The notes under the pieces were generated by a model. It did no database searches. It saw only the letters and a list, made by a program, of their open reading frames with translations, and had not been told where the DNA came from. From Marasmius tenuissimus (Eukaryota > Basidiomycota > Agaricomycetes > Agaricales > Marasmiaceae), in contig JAQOTA010000050.1 in NCBI GenBank assembly GCA_029532415.1, forward strand, positions 3,782,001 to 3,846,000: a DNA stretch of 64,000 nucleotides, written 5' to 3'. The position numbers and the translations under genes are program-made. Positions 33,813 through 45,010 of the stretch are shown one piece after another (the stretch's first letter is position 1; every line of letters starts with the position of its first letter).

Positions 33813-36800
33813 ATGTCCGAGAAGACGAGAGAGAAGGGTTCCGGTTTGCCAGCGGCGCCAGCCCCTCGCCTACTGGTCACCGTTCTCGTTTCAATTCTGG
33901 CAGCGACTGTTGGTTTTACTGCGTATGGAGGGAGCGCGTTATACCGAAACAACGACATTCACGCTCATATACAACCTACTACACATCAAGAGCGCCAGGA
34001 AGCCCTTCAACTGTGTCAATCCCATCGAGTTAGGCCGGGTCCTCCGTCAGATTTTCAAAGTCGAACTCGAGGTACTTCGGACCCTGTCGAACATGTGGAG
34101 AAAGCACCTTCAGTATTGATTACGAACGCTATGATTTTCACGGAGGGGAAGAACATCAGTCGTGGGGAGATCTTGTTGGAAAACGGTGTAGTGCGGGCCA
34201 TAGGGAAGGATATTTCGCGCGACAGCGACACACCCACTATAGACGCCCGAGGAGCGTGGATTACACCTGGTTTAGGTGAGTTCCTTACTCTTCGAGATCA
34301 GACCACGCGTTTTCTGAACGCTTTCCGTGCTGCAGTGAACATATACTCACATGAAGGAGTTTTGAGCAGTCCGGTTACCCGAGGTAAGTGTCGGCAGGTT
34401 TGAAAGGGTTTGCTGCGGTCTTCACTGAGGTCGGACACTCAGGTTCGAATGAACTCGACTCGAACAAAGGCCCGATTCTGCCGTACTTGCGCAGTATCGA
34501 CGGATTTCACACCTTCGATGACCGGATATTGCGAGCTTTGACCCATGGGGTCACCTCAGCGCACATCGCCCCTGGAAGGGGTAACATTATCGGTAAGTCT
34601 ACGATGAATCTCCCTGATCCGTTCTCTGACACGCCGGCGGACGAGAAGGGGGCGAATCATATGTTGTGAAACTCAAGAGGACGCGCGAAGGTACGCCGTC
34701 TTCGATGGTGATCGACGAGGAGGATGGGTGGCGCTACTTGATGTTAGTGATCAACCGCCGACTTTCTTCGTGTTCAAACGTGAAACTAATCTTGGTCTAC
34801 TTGTACTATCCAGTCAATCATGTAACGAGGCCACCCGACGTTACGGAAATCGTATGGATGCGATGTGGTCCCTGAGACAAGCCTACCACGAAGCCAGGAG
34901 GGTCGTAAGACTCCAGGACGCATTTTGTGAGAAAGCAGAAGCGGGTTTCGTGGACTCGGTGTATCCAGAAAGCTTTCAATTGGACACATTGGTTGATGTG
35001 CTGCGAGGAAAGGTCAAGGTTGGTGCGTTCTTGCTCTCAGAGACACTACTTCAAATGCCTTCCAGGTCTTCAGCGTCTGCGGAGAGGCGGTAGACCTTGA
35101 CAACATGATTCGGGTTAGTTTGTCCAGCATTCTGTCTGTTGCGAACCTTCCAAATCGACGTTGACTCCCAACCTCGTCTGAAGCTGTCCAAAGAGTTCAA
35201 ATTCGACATTTCGGGGTTCCTTCTCGCGTCCGAGGCGTGGATTGCGCCTGGACTCACCGAAAAGATGTTAGTGTTGAATACCATCTTGCACATGCAGACG
35301 AAACTAATCCCGAGGTGTCCATCATACCTAGTAAGAAAAGGGGTGCCGCTGTTGGTCTTCCTGGGAACAGCTATGGGTGAGATCCCACTTCTGTAGCTTG
35401 ATTACGTTCTACTCTAAGACGGATCGTATGCAGGTATAGTCGGGAAACATTTCGGGGATCACCTTTCGCTCCCAGGATCCTGAGTGACTATAACGCGTCC
35501 GTCATCATGATGGTCAGTCAGTCTCGTAGAACGTCCCGACCAACAGTTGACGTGTTTTGTTGCTAGACGGACGAAACTTCTGGAGGAGGGCATATTATTG
35601 ATGAAGCGCGAATAGCCTTCCACTATGGACTCACTGATATGGATGCTCTCGATTCCATAACCTCCAAGCCAGCGGCTGCCCTTGGACTCTCCCATCGTAT
35701 CGGAACACTGGCAAAGGGGCAGATGCAGATATCATCCTTTGGGACTCCCATCCCCTCCAACCCGGGGCTGCCCCGATCCAAGTCTGGATTGAAGGGATGC
35801 CACAGCGATGGACTATGGACCTGAACTCGACTATCCAAGAGCAAGTCAGAGGGTCGAAATGGCAAAGGCCGCCATCTCAGCCCAAGTTCAAGCAGGAGAG
35901 AGAACGAGCTATGATGTTCGAGGGGCTGGAGCCTTATGGTGCCAAAAACCTCACGCACGGAAAGGTTGCTTTTATGAATGTCTCCTCGGTTTGGGATAGA
36001 AAGGGAGATGGTGACATCGAAAAGATATTTCCTGTCAAGAATGACGATGGTCGACCGGCGGGTCCAGGACTCGTTGTGGTCGAAGATGGTCAACTAACGT
36101 GTGTGGGAGAGGCAGAATTATGTTCGACCGCGGCACGAGATGCTGATTACACCAGGGATCTGCACGGTGGATCTATCTCTCCCGGAATGATGACCTATGG
36201 CTCTCGCCTTGGCCTAGAGGAGTTTATGAGCGAACCTTCCACTGACGACGGAGAGCTGTATAATGCGTTTGCACATGATGTGCCCCGCATTCTACAGGAC
36301 GCTAGCGGGATGGTCCGGGCGATAGACGGATTGATATTTGGTACAAGACATGCTGTGTGGGTCGTTTTGCAGGTCTCGGGAGTCGAGAGGCCAAGCTGAT
36401 ACGATGTTCTCTAGAGCCGCATATCGCACGGGGATTACGTCCGCCACTTCCTCGCTCATGCGTCCTCTTGATCCTGCCCGTAACTCACGGGGTGACGGCA
36501 CTGTGATCTGGGGACTCTCGACAACATTCCGGACGGGTGCACAACACGGTCTCGAGCCAGGAGCTATCTTGCAAGAGGTGGCTGCCTTGCACGTCAGAAT
36601 TTCTCGGCCCTCACCTTCAGGCGGCGGTGTCCATGGAGGAATCAGTGTCAGCGAACAACTTGCGGGTTTGAGAAGATTGCTTTACGGTTGGGGGGACCGG
36701 GATTCCGACACCGGAACGTGGTTCAGAAAGGCAGCTGAGGTATGTCACTTCCTGGAAACCTCAATTGTGAGGCTTGATTCATGACGTGCCTCAGGGAGTC

Positions 36801-37509
36801 ATTCCATTCGTGGTCGAAGTTAACAGCGCGGATATCATGGCCTCTCTCGTGTCCATGAAGGCAGAAGTAGACGACAGGATTGGTGGTCAGATGCGTATGG
36901 TGTTCTCAGGCGCGTCTGAGGCATACTTACTCGCTAAAGAACTTTGTGAGTCTCGCGGCCTTCTGTCAGACGAACGAAGACTGATGGAATGATAGATCAA
37001 GCGCGTGTTGGTGTTATTCTAACACGAGTGCGACCGAGTTACACGCGATGGGATGGACGCAGACTGTGAGTATTGCAAACTGCGTCGCGATGGTTTGACT
37101 CATTCCTACAACGAATGATAGACTCCCTGGACCCCCGCTCAGTAACGAAACGGCGCTGAGCATTCTTCTCGAGCATAAGGTCCGTGTGGCTATCGGGGTC
37201 GAACATCCCCATCTCGTCGCCAACACGCTCTTCGACCTGCGGGAGGTGAGTTTGTAGTCGAGCTTTGAGATATTTCAGGACAGGCTCAAAGAAAGCGAAA
37301 TCCAGGTTGTGAGCGAGCTGAGGGGCAAGACTGATGAATATGCGGCTTACAGCCTCGTCACAAGGAACTTGGAGTTACTGCTGGGTGTAAAAGGTATGGA
37401 TGAAGAGAAAGCAGACTTGGTCGCGTACGAACAAGGAAGCCTGCTCGAGGGGGGTAGCAAGGCGGTCGCAGTCATAATTCCGTCTGACGGAGCGGTCGAC
37501 GTATTTTGA
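33813..37509 (+). CDS. Membrane-anchored amidohydrolase-like protein, metal site degenerate, frame broken
   Basis: This belongs to the metallo-dependent amidohydrolase group often labelled carbohydrate esterase 9-like in basidiomycetes. A single membrane segment (LLVTVLVSILAATVGFTAYG) follows a short basic N-terminus. The body has VLITNAMIFTEGKNISRGEI, DARGAWITPGL, ALTHGVTSAHIAPGRGNIIG, YVVKLKRTREGTPSSMVID, FRGSPFAPRILSDYNASVIM, and a second half to VAVIIPSDGAVDVF. Three points argue against activity. The first His of the usual HxH is Tyr (NIYSHEG, codon 34344-34346). The expected His pair in the FHHA-type motif is Leu-Leu (GFLLASEAW, 35220-35225). At 35716-35719 the frame changes inside GGGG: HRIGTLAKG is in one frame and ADADIILWDSHPLQ in another, as if one G were missing. 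More than ten introns. Confidence 0.85.
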
Positions 37510-38951
37510 GCGCGCCCGACGTTCCAAACGTTCCTTTGTGGCCGAAAACAAAGGAGGGCCATGAGGTGAGTGATTGCTACTTCTGGCATTGCAATGCTCA
37601 TGGATGCTACGCGTTTGGCATAGACCAAGGGGTGAGATACGTGTTCATACAAGAGAGCCGTGAAGAACCGTCTGCGGAGGACCTTAAATACGTTTATTCA
37701 AACCAACCATGTATGTATGTGGCAGAAGTATTTAATGGGACTTTGTATTGCACGAATGCGTGCTGTGGCACTGTCATCGTGGCTTTCTGAGACAATGACA
37801 CTGACAGCACCTTGAAGTACCGATGAAGTACACACCAGGGTCGATTAAGTGCTCACTGCTGTCGTCCAGGATTCAGCCAGGCCATGAATTTGCCACAAAT
37901 TGAACCCAAACGGCAGATGTCCGATGTCCGGCCTGACCAACCCATCTTTCCGCAGGTCTTATTATTGGAGTCCATCACGAGTGTCGCCGTGGGGAATGCA
38001 TGCCAATGCATGGCAAATCATCGGACCTCCCGCTACCTCCCGCCATTCCAAGAGCTCACATACGGCCCGACTTAAACCTTCATCCAAGAACTTGGCGAGT
38101 TTTCAAAGTCCCGATCCATGGAGATGTTGAATTGTTGATAGTTGCGGGCCGGTTTGTACGATAGAAAACGCAATTCCTTATCAACGAATCGCGGGGCCGG
38201 ACGAAGCATCTCTGCAATCAGGAACGTTGCTGGGCAAAAGAAGGGGCAACTGAATGGCCTGAGTATTTTTAAGGCGACTTCTGTCGATTCAGAGGACTTG
38301 ATTCGCATGAAATCGAGGTGTGTTTACACAACACCGAGAAGGGCAGCACTACTCTTGATCCCTCTGTTCCGAGCAGCTACGAAGCTGATTGCAATACAGC
38401 TGAGGAAGAAACCCGTAAACCTGGACGGAATGGAAGCTCATGAGCGGGTCTGTGCAGTTTTGAAATCGGACAACGGCTGACCGGAAAAATGCAGCACGAG
38501 ATATCGAACGTTCCTCTAAGGGTGTCCTAGAGGACGCAAATATCGACCTCAATAGCGCGGGAGTTACAGGAATTCGACTATTTGAGGCAGGAGGAGGGGG
38601 TGGTTGAGTTGGAACATGGCTCGGCTTCGCTGTGGACGTCGTGGAAGACGATGAAGACATGTGGGAACTTTGCTCTCATTGGTTACACGGCTATGCCGCT
38701 ACGGGCGGCTAAGGGCGGCTATCGCCAGGCTATCAAGCCCAGACTGCCCGAACGATGTGCTCCTCATGCCCTCAATCATTGGTCGACAATTTGTCTTTTC
38801 AATCAACTAATTCGAATTTTTTTCTTCCTGGGTTTTCGGCTCATTTCCTTATAAATCGTCTGTATGTCTGCTCTATCATATCTTGTGACTGGAACTGATC
38901 CCGAATCCAGACAATATTTCCTTATAATCATAACTTTCTTTTGCAGACCAG
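37510..38951. other. Gene-poor stretch, amidohydrolase-like to LRR gene
   Basis: This 1.4 kb is the largest stretch without a confident gene. It shows no repeat family, no terminal repeats and no transposase-like frame. A TATA box (TATAAAT, 38850-38856) sits about 95 bases before the LRR start. A minus-strand frame beginning at 38660 is the only plausible coding candidate and is listed separately. Confidence 0.45.
38349..38660 (-). CDS. Possible first exon of an unidentified minus-strand gene (doubtful)
   Basis: A 103-codon frame starts MSSSSSTTSTAKPSHVPTQP, a low-complexity beginning typical of fungal proteins, then ASNSRIPVTPALLRSIFASS and RAAFFRSAVVRFQNCTDPLM. A splice donor is possible at CAG/GTTTAC near 38421. 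A later minus-strand frame (38072-38308) could be a further exon, but I could not join them into a convincing protein and recognise nothing. The opposite strand is also open in part here, so coding potential is uncertain. Confidence 0.22.
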   Translation of the reverse strand: MSSSSSTTSTAKPSHVPTQPPPPPASNSRIPVTPALLRSIFASSRTPLEERSISRAAFFRSAVVRFQNCTDPLMSFHSVQVYGFLPQLYCNQLRSCSEQRDQE

Positions 38952-40483
38952 ATGACATTCGGCCTCCGAGAGGCCTCCTCTTTCTATGAAGACATGATCA
39001 GTATTGACGACCGCCTGCCCGTCCCAGACGAGTATCGTCGTGTCCAGCATCTCTCCATACACAGACCTTCCACCCCTCGCATTTCAGACGAAGACCTCGC
39101 ACGCGTCGTGGAGAACGTTCCTCACCTGGAAAGTGTCGTAGCGACTGGGGTGCCAGATGTATCTGACAGAACAATCGTGTTGCTGGCGGAAAACGCGCTC
39201 AACCTTCAGGAAATCGACCTCTCTGGATGTCAAGCTGTGACGGACGTGGCAATTCTGGATTTAGTTGCTAAATCTCTTCCACTCCAGGGTATCCGTCTCA
39301 ATGGTGTTGTGCTGTTGACGGATGCGGCTGTTTCTGCAGTAGCCAAGTCCACGCCGCGCCTCATTGAGCTGGAACTATCAGGTCTTCCTCTACTATCACC
39401 GGTGTCAGTTCGAGACGTGTGGTCATTTTCGAGGTGACGACCATTTTCCCAAGGCCGTTTTCTGAAGCTCATTTTCTAGGTTCCAGGAAACTTCGCACCC
39501 TCAAGCTGGCCAATTGCCCCCTTCTTTCCGACAAAGCATTTCCTTCACCATTTTCCGAGCCTCTCCAGGATGAAAACGAGAAACCTCTACCTCCTCGACC
39601 TATAACCTGGATGGAGAGTCTGCCCCCCCTAATTTTGCGCCACTCGGCCGAGAACCTTCGCGTGCTCGATCTCACGAACTGCAAAATCACGGACGACGCG
39701 GTTGAAGGGATCGTTACCCACGCGGCCAAGATTCAGAATCTTAACCTTTCAGGGTGCTCGCAGCTGACGGACAGGACGCTCTACAGTCTCTGTGCCTTAG
39801 GAAGCTATCTGGATGTGCTTATCCTAGCACATGTCTCAAACATCACAGACCGTGGTATTGTCCAATTTGCACGCGCTTGCCCGAACCTCCGGTGTCTCGA
39901 TCTCTCCTGTGCGTTGCAATTTTTTTTTCGCTCATCCGTTTCTGTCTGAGGACTGATGTTGGCCACCTATCAGTTTGCCGCAATCTATCCGATATGTCGG
40001 TTTTCGAACTCTCGGGGCTACCGAGTCTCCGCCGACTTAGCCTAATTAGAGTGCATAAACTTACGGACGTCGCTATGTTTGCCCTGGCGGAACATGCGAC
40101 TGGCCTAGAGCGCCTCTATATCTCCTACTGTGATCACATCTCCCTGGAAGCCGGACACATATTGTTGAAAAACTTGAAACGCCTGCGGCACCTAGCGGCT
40201 ACCGGCGTTCCCTCGTTCAGGCGGAAGGGCGTTCGCCGGTTCTCAGAGCCACCTCCTGAAGTATGTTGAACGTGCTTAGACGAAAATACCTTGCTGATCG
40301 AGCCTCATTTGCAACCTCTAGGATTGGGACGAAGATCAAAAGGCCGTGTTTCGTCTTTTCAACGGGAACAATGTGGAAGGGCTACGGGGGTTCCTGAACA
40401 AGGAAGAACAGCGGCAACGGCAAGCTGAAGCACAAAATATACCCTTCATAGCGCGGTCGGACGACTCGCTAGACCTTTATTAG
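38952..40483 (+). CDS. Leucine-rich-repeat protein, GRR1/AMN1-like
   Basis: This is a cysteine-containing LRR (RNI-like) protein of about 470 residues. Repeats of the type LQEIDLSGCQAVTDVAILDL, LRVLDLTNCKITDDAVEGIV, IQNLNLSGCSQLTDRTLYSL and LRRLSLIRVHKLTDVAMFAL cover most of it. The typical C-x-x-hydrophobic-T/S-D ends are those of Grr1 and Amn1 family proteins. No F-box is visible in the part I can translate: the N-terminus is FGLREASSFYEDMISIDDR, so it may not be an SCF substrate receptor itself. An upstream ATG at 38873 cannot be joined in frame. The tail after the last intron (DWDEDQKAVFRLFNGNNVEG) is charged. About four exons; one acceptor is GGTTCCAG at about 39486, giving SRKLRTLKL. 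Confidence 0.85.
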
Positions 40484-41075
40484 ATATGGACAAAGACTGC
40501 CCTCCCCATTCCGGATACCACACATAAAGGACAGTATAATTTCAGGGTTTATGGGATAACTCAGGGATGGGTCGAATAGACACGAACAGTTTGTATTTTA
40601 TCTTGATGTGCGGTCGCGTTTCTGTATCATGACTTTTACACTTTGTGGTTGATTGCGGAGGAGAAGAACGTTTGCAAGCTGATTGCGGTCCGGCGTATCT
40701 ACAATAGTAACTTTAGCTCGGTAATTTGTGGAATGAATTTCTTGTCCATCTACTGCCGCGCTGACTCTCCACACGGCGCCCACCCTAGGGCTAGCCTTTC
40801 TTTGCACGGCCCCCAAGCGACATGTTTTCTTTTGAATGTACGTATTAGTTTGCCATTGACTATCCGTGCTTATAGGGATGAAATCACGGTGTTAGATTTT
40901 CTTGAGATCATTCTGACAGCGATCGAAATTCAAAGGAGAGACCACTCAGCTCTCCTATCCGACAGTTTAGTTTCATCCCACAACGCACCATTCTATGGGC
41001 CAATGAGGATCGCTAGTCAGCCTCTGTTCGTTTCTCTTCTCTGTCAATAGGTCCAATTTTGCCCAGCGCTGCAAT
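40484..41075. other. Intergenic, LRR gene to first RhoGEF
   Basis: These 592 bases are the promoter region of the RhoGEF gene. A plus-strand frame (40643-41050) is open but has no motif and no protein-like composition, so I do not call it. A C/T-rich run lies just before the start (CTCTGTTCGTTTCTCTTCTC). Confidence 0.4.
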
Positions 41076-44000
41076 ATGGGTCTACGCGACCGTCGCTTCC
41101 TCAGCACCTCCTCGCTGTCGTCCACGGCAAGCAATAGTACTCTTGTCATTCATCCTCGCCCTCCACCACCGCCCATGGAGGCCATTGTCATCAAGAAATT
41201 CAGCGACAAACGTTCCCGAAGGCCTACGGTATCCGGTTTCTTACCACTTCCCCCAATTAGCGCTTCGCCCATATGTACACCTACCACTAGCACATCATCC
41301 CGAGATTTCTGTTTCTCAGATTCAAGTGACGATAAAGGGCGGCCCGATTCACTGCAAAGCCACGAGAGTTTCGCTACGGCACCGACTACGCCCTCAGATT
41401 CCTCATTACGCGCTTTCCCTGCACCTCCTCCCACGTGGATTTCGACACCCCCAACGCCCCCACCCAAGGTCATTAAGCGTTCGGTTACTTGCATGCCGCG
41501 ACGTTTACCCTCATCTGTCATCTCACCTACCTCATTCTCTGCCTCCATGAGCTCACATGGAAGGGCACAACCCACGACATTAATTCAAAGATGTGCATCA
41601 ACCTCCTCCTTACCATCCAGAAGAAGAGCTGCCTCGGAATCATCGACCATGCATCACCACGTCCCCAGTAAAGGCAACTCGAACCCAAACAATACGACCA
41701 GCCCTCTCAGATCAAACTTCACACCGTCCTCGATACCAGTGCTCCTTGCTCACTCGAGGTCGCCTCTGCACGATGCCACTCAACACCAAAAACAAAACAT
41801 GCTAGCGGACCATCATCATGAAGACGACCCGGAATCCGGCGATAAGAAATCGGACTGTGAGCATAGCCTGGAGAGTGCGAGTACAGGGGGTTCGAGTGCA
41901 GAGAAATTTTCTCGGGTGGACGCCAAGGATTGCGATCGAAAGTATCACGCTCTCGTCGAGTTGTTGTCTACGGAGGTCTCTTACCTTCAGGACCTGCGAA
42001 TTCTAGTATCGGTGAGTACCAGCTCGACTTGTGATTAGATTGAGCGCTTATTGTGAACATAGACATACCTACGCAATGTTCCAACGTTGACTCGCATTCC
42101 GAGCACGGGGGCTTTTGGCAGGAATTCGTCCTTCACCTCTATCACCTCTATCTCAAGGAACAGCTCGCACACTCAGTTGTATGGCGGAATGAGTGGTACA
42201 CCACCGATAGGGATCGACTTTCACGGCGGCTTGCAGCCGATGACTTCACTGCAGACCGAAAAGACAGTTGCACGACATCTATTCACGGACATGGAGGTAG
42301 AAATGTTGACCCGAAATGCGGAAGAAGTGCTCCAATTTCACGAACGCTTTGTCAAGGAGCTGAAGATCTCGATGGATAGTCTTGGGATACCAATGGAGAC
42401 CGCCGATGACCTCAGGACGTCAAACGACCCTATTCCAGAACGACTGATGCCTGGCGTAGACAACGTGGATGCTGCTATCGCTGCCGTTTCGACTAAATTC
42501 GCCACTGAGGTAACGTCTGTCGCAAAATTACATGGACGTCGCTTACACTTCTCGTTTCAACCAGTCTTCCCGTTTTAGCCTCTATCAGATGTTCTGTGCT
42601 GGACATCCCGAGGCTCTGGACATAATACGGCGCGTGCAGCAGATGCATCCGACGGAGTGGGACTTATTTGAGCAACGGTGCAGCAATTCCGTATCCGAAA
42701 ACCGTCACGGCGATGGTCACGCCAAATCTCCCACATCCGACGATATTGATTCTTTCGCTACCGCAACTCCAAAGAAACGAAGACGGGCATCGATCACCGA
42801 CCAAACCGTCCGCACGATCCGGGCATCGCTCACACATAGTGGAACCCAGTCAGCTCCGGCAAGAGGGTCGAGATTGTTTTTCATGGACTACCTCATCAAG
42901 CCGGTGCAGCGGATATGTAAATATCCGCTTTTACTCGATCAGCTCAAGACCGGAAGATCCTACAGAGAATCTTCCTCCGGCCCGAGCACCGTCCCTCCCA
43001 ATGTCGATGTGGTGGCGGGGAGTGCTGCCTTAGCCATGAGACATGTCGCGGGAGAAGTGGATGAGGCTCGTCGGCGACATGATTTTGCAGCACGATCTTT
43101 GTTGATCATATCCCGAACCTCCATTTCTACCATATCCGCCTCCGTTTCCTCGCAGCCACTTCAAGTCCTGACATCGAGTTTCCTGTCGTCGCTTGGGACC
43201 TGCCTTTTCGCGGGGTCGCTCGATGTCATTCATAATCGCTCCACTAAGCATTCCACCAATATGACCAGCATCAACGTTAAGTACTTGGGTGCATTCCTTT
43301 ACGCAGGGGGGTATTTGATTTTGGTGAAGGTGCTCAAGGGGAAGATATACGAGCCCAAGCATTGGTTCAGGCTTTCGGAATTCCAGATCACGGATCCAGA
43401 TGAGATAGAAGGTATCTTCCCCTGTTGAGAACTTTCAATCGACTGTCGCTTATGATTCGTCTCCATTTCAGCGTGGTTACCTTGTTCCTTTCGGTTATCA
43501 ACCAAAGGATACGAGTTCGAGTTAGCAGCGGCATGCCAGGCAGAAAAGGAGACCTGGCTGGCAATGATTCAAGAGTCGTTGACCAGCCGTGTCTCAACTT
43601 GGGTCAATGAACCCGTTTCAAGTCTCCAACTAAACATTCCTACGCCTGAAGCGACACTGGAAGTTCAATTTCCTACACTACCAACCATCCAGTCGGCGTC
43701 AGAACTTCCAAAAGCCGACCAGAGTGAGAGTCCGCCTCCTATCGAGCATCCTCCAGACGAACGTAGCCCCCCGAAGAGGAAGAAACTAACTAGGAACAGC
43801 AACAGTTTCGAAACGGCCGCACCCAGTCGGCATTCATCATCAGCCTCTGTGCGGTCACTCCTCTCTCCCATGGTCGTCGACTCCAATACCATCATTATTC
43901 GTCGTTGCTTGCCCTCTTCTAGAACGCAGATCGACCTGGGACTCCAGGATGTTATATCTGACCAGTGTCTCACTGCCCGCTCCCATGCCGCTGTCCATGA

Positions 44001-44685
44001 AGGGGGGCTGTTCCACGCCCCGCATATTTCGCGCTCAGGAACCACTCGGCCCAACAGTTCCGCTTTGAGCATGAAGAAATTGAAACGCCATGAAAGTGTT
44101 CGTGTAGACAGGCGGAGCTTCCACGAGGATCCCAGAGACAGCAAGAACTACGCGTCCAGAACCCGGTCTCTCTCCAGGGCCGCTGCTCAACGACCCAAAC
44201 CTCTCAGTATAGCCTCCAACAGTTCGGATGGACAAGAGTCCTCGAATTCACACAATCATTATACGTATCCTTCCCCTCCATTCTCTCAATGCTCGTTCAG
44301 CATGACGAATTCGAACCCGGCTTCTCAGGATAACAGCCCTATACGCGATGGTCCATTCCTTCCTCCCATATCTACTTCGAGCATCCGCTCTGAACAATAT
44401 GTCAGAAAAACGCGCCACTCTCTAGTCGGCAGCGTCCGTAGCCTCTTCCTGACCCGGTCGCCTGGGGGCTCTGGTACTGAAGATAGTCCCACCAAACACA
44501 CGTCCTCATCCAATCTTCTGAGGCGCTGGGTCAAGGGCTCTCACAGACGTATCAACAGCGCACCGGACAACAAGCTAGACTTTTCTGCTCTCAAGATCAC
44601 GCATAGGGATGATCCGTCAACTTTACCTGAACTAGACCGCCGTGCACCCCTACAGTGGTCTCAGGCTAAAGTTCCTTCGGAATAG
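41076..44685 (+). CDS. Rho guanine-nucleotide exchange factor, DH-PH
   Basis: This is a Dbl-family exchange factor for Rho GTPases, acting in polarity and cell-wall control. The first 290 residues are Ser/Pro-rich disorder. The DH domain begins DRKYHALVELLSTEVSYLQD and LRILVS, continues after an intron with TYLRNVPTLTRI, then LFTDMEVEMLTRNAEEVLQF and, after another, FSLYQMFCAGHPEALDIIRR. It ends with the hallmark helix FMDYLIKPVQRICKYPLLLD (about 42885). A long Ser-rich loop (RRASITDQTVRTIRASLTHS) is inserted before that helix. A PH-like domain follows: NVKYLGAFLYAGGYLILVKV, HWFRLSEFQITDPDEIE, then ELAAACQAEKETWLAMIQES. The final 350 residues are disordered and basic/Ser-rich. About five exons. 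Which GTPase it acts on cannot be read from the sequence. Confidence 0.92.
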
Positions 44686-45010
44686 TCCGGCCTCCCTCGC
44701 ACTTGCATCACTGAAACGACCTATTCATGCCACGATACGCTTATTTAGTATACCACCCCGCCCTGTAGGATTCCCATCTATGTAAATACACTGACGTTGG
44801 ATAGTTTGTGCGCACTTGTACTTTATCTCATGACTTCATACGCAAGATTCCATGGCACTGATAAAAAGAGAACGGTTCATAGTGATCATATAGTAATACA
44901 ATACAGCATGTCGATAATGAGATAGATTGGCAAGATACATATGCAATATGCAGCAAGGTCCACCATAAATGCGAAAAGAGAAGCGGGAACTAAAATGCCT
45001 ATAGGGGATG
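44686..45010. other. Intergenic between two tail-to-tail RhoGEFs
   Basis: These 325 bases are shared 3' flank of converging genes. They are A/T-rich with candidate poly(A) contexts (AATACAATACAG near 44896) and no open frame of note. Confidence 0.4.

Noticed and set aside
35265..35340. Frame change after GLTEK in the amidohydrolase-like gene
   Set aside because: A GTTAGT donor and CCTAG acceptor with an internal CTAAT branch give a normal 65-base intron and continue the frame.
36330..36440. Second apparent frame change in the amidohydrolase-like gene
   Set aside because: A 58-base intron (GTGGGTCG to TTCTCTAG, with branch-like CTGATA) joins GTRHAV to AAYRTGITSA in frame, so no mutation is needed.
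37506..37790. Frame of 94 codons after the amidohydrolase-like gene
   Set aside because: It starts on a non-ATG codon over the stop of the previous gene, lacks motifs and fits a 3' flank.
41059..41575. Open frames of 141 and 163 codons on both strands over the first RhoGEF exon
   Set aside because: They are shadows of the Ser/Pro-rich exon beginning at 41076.
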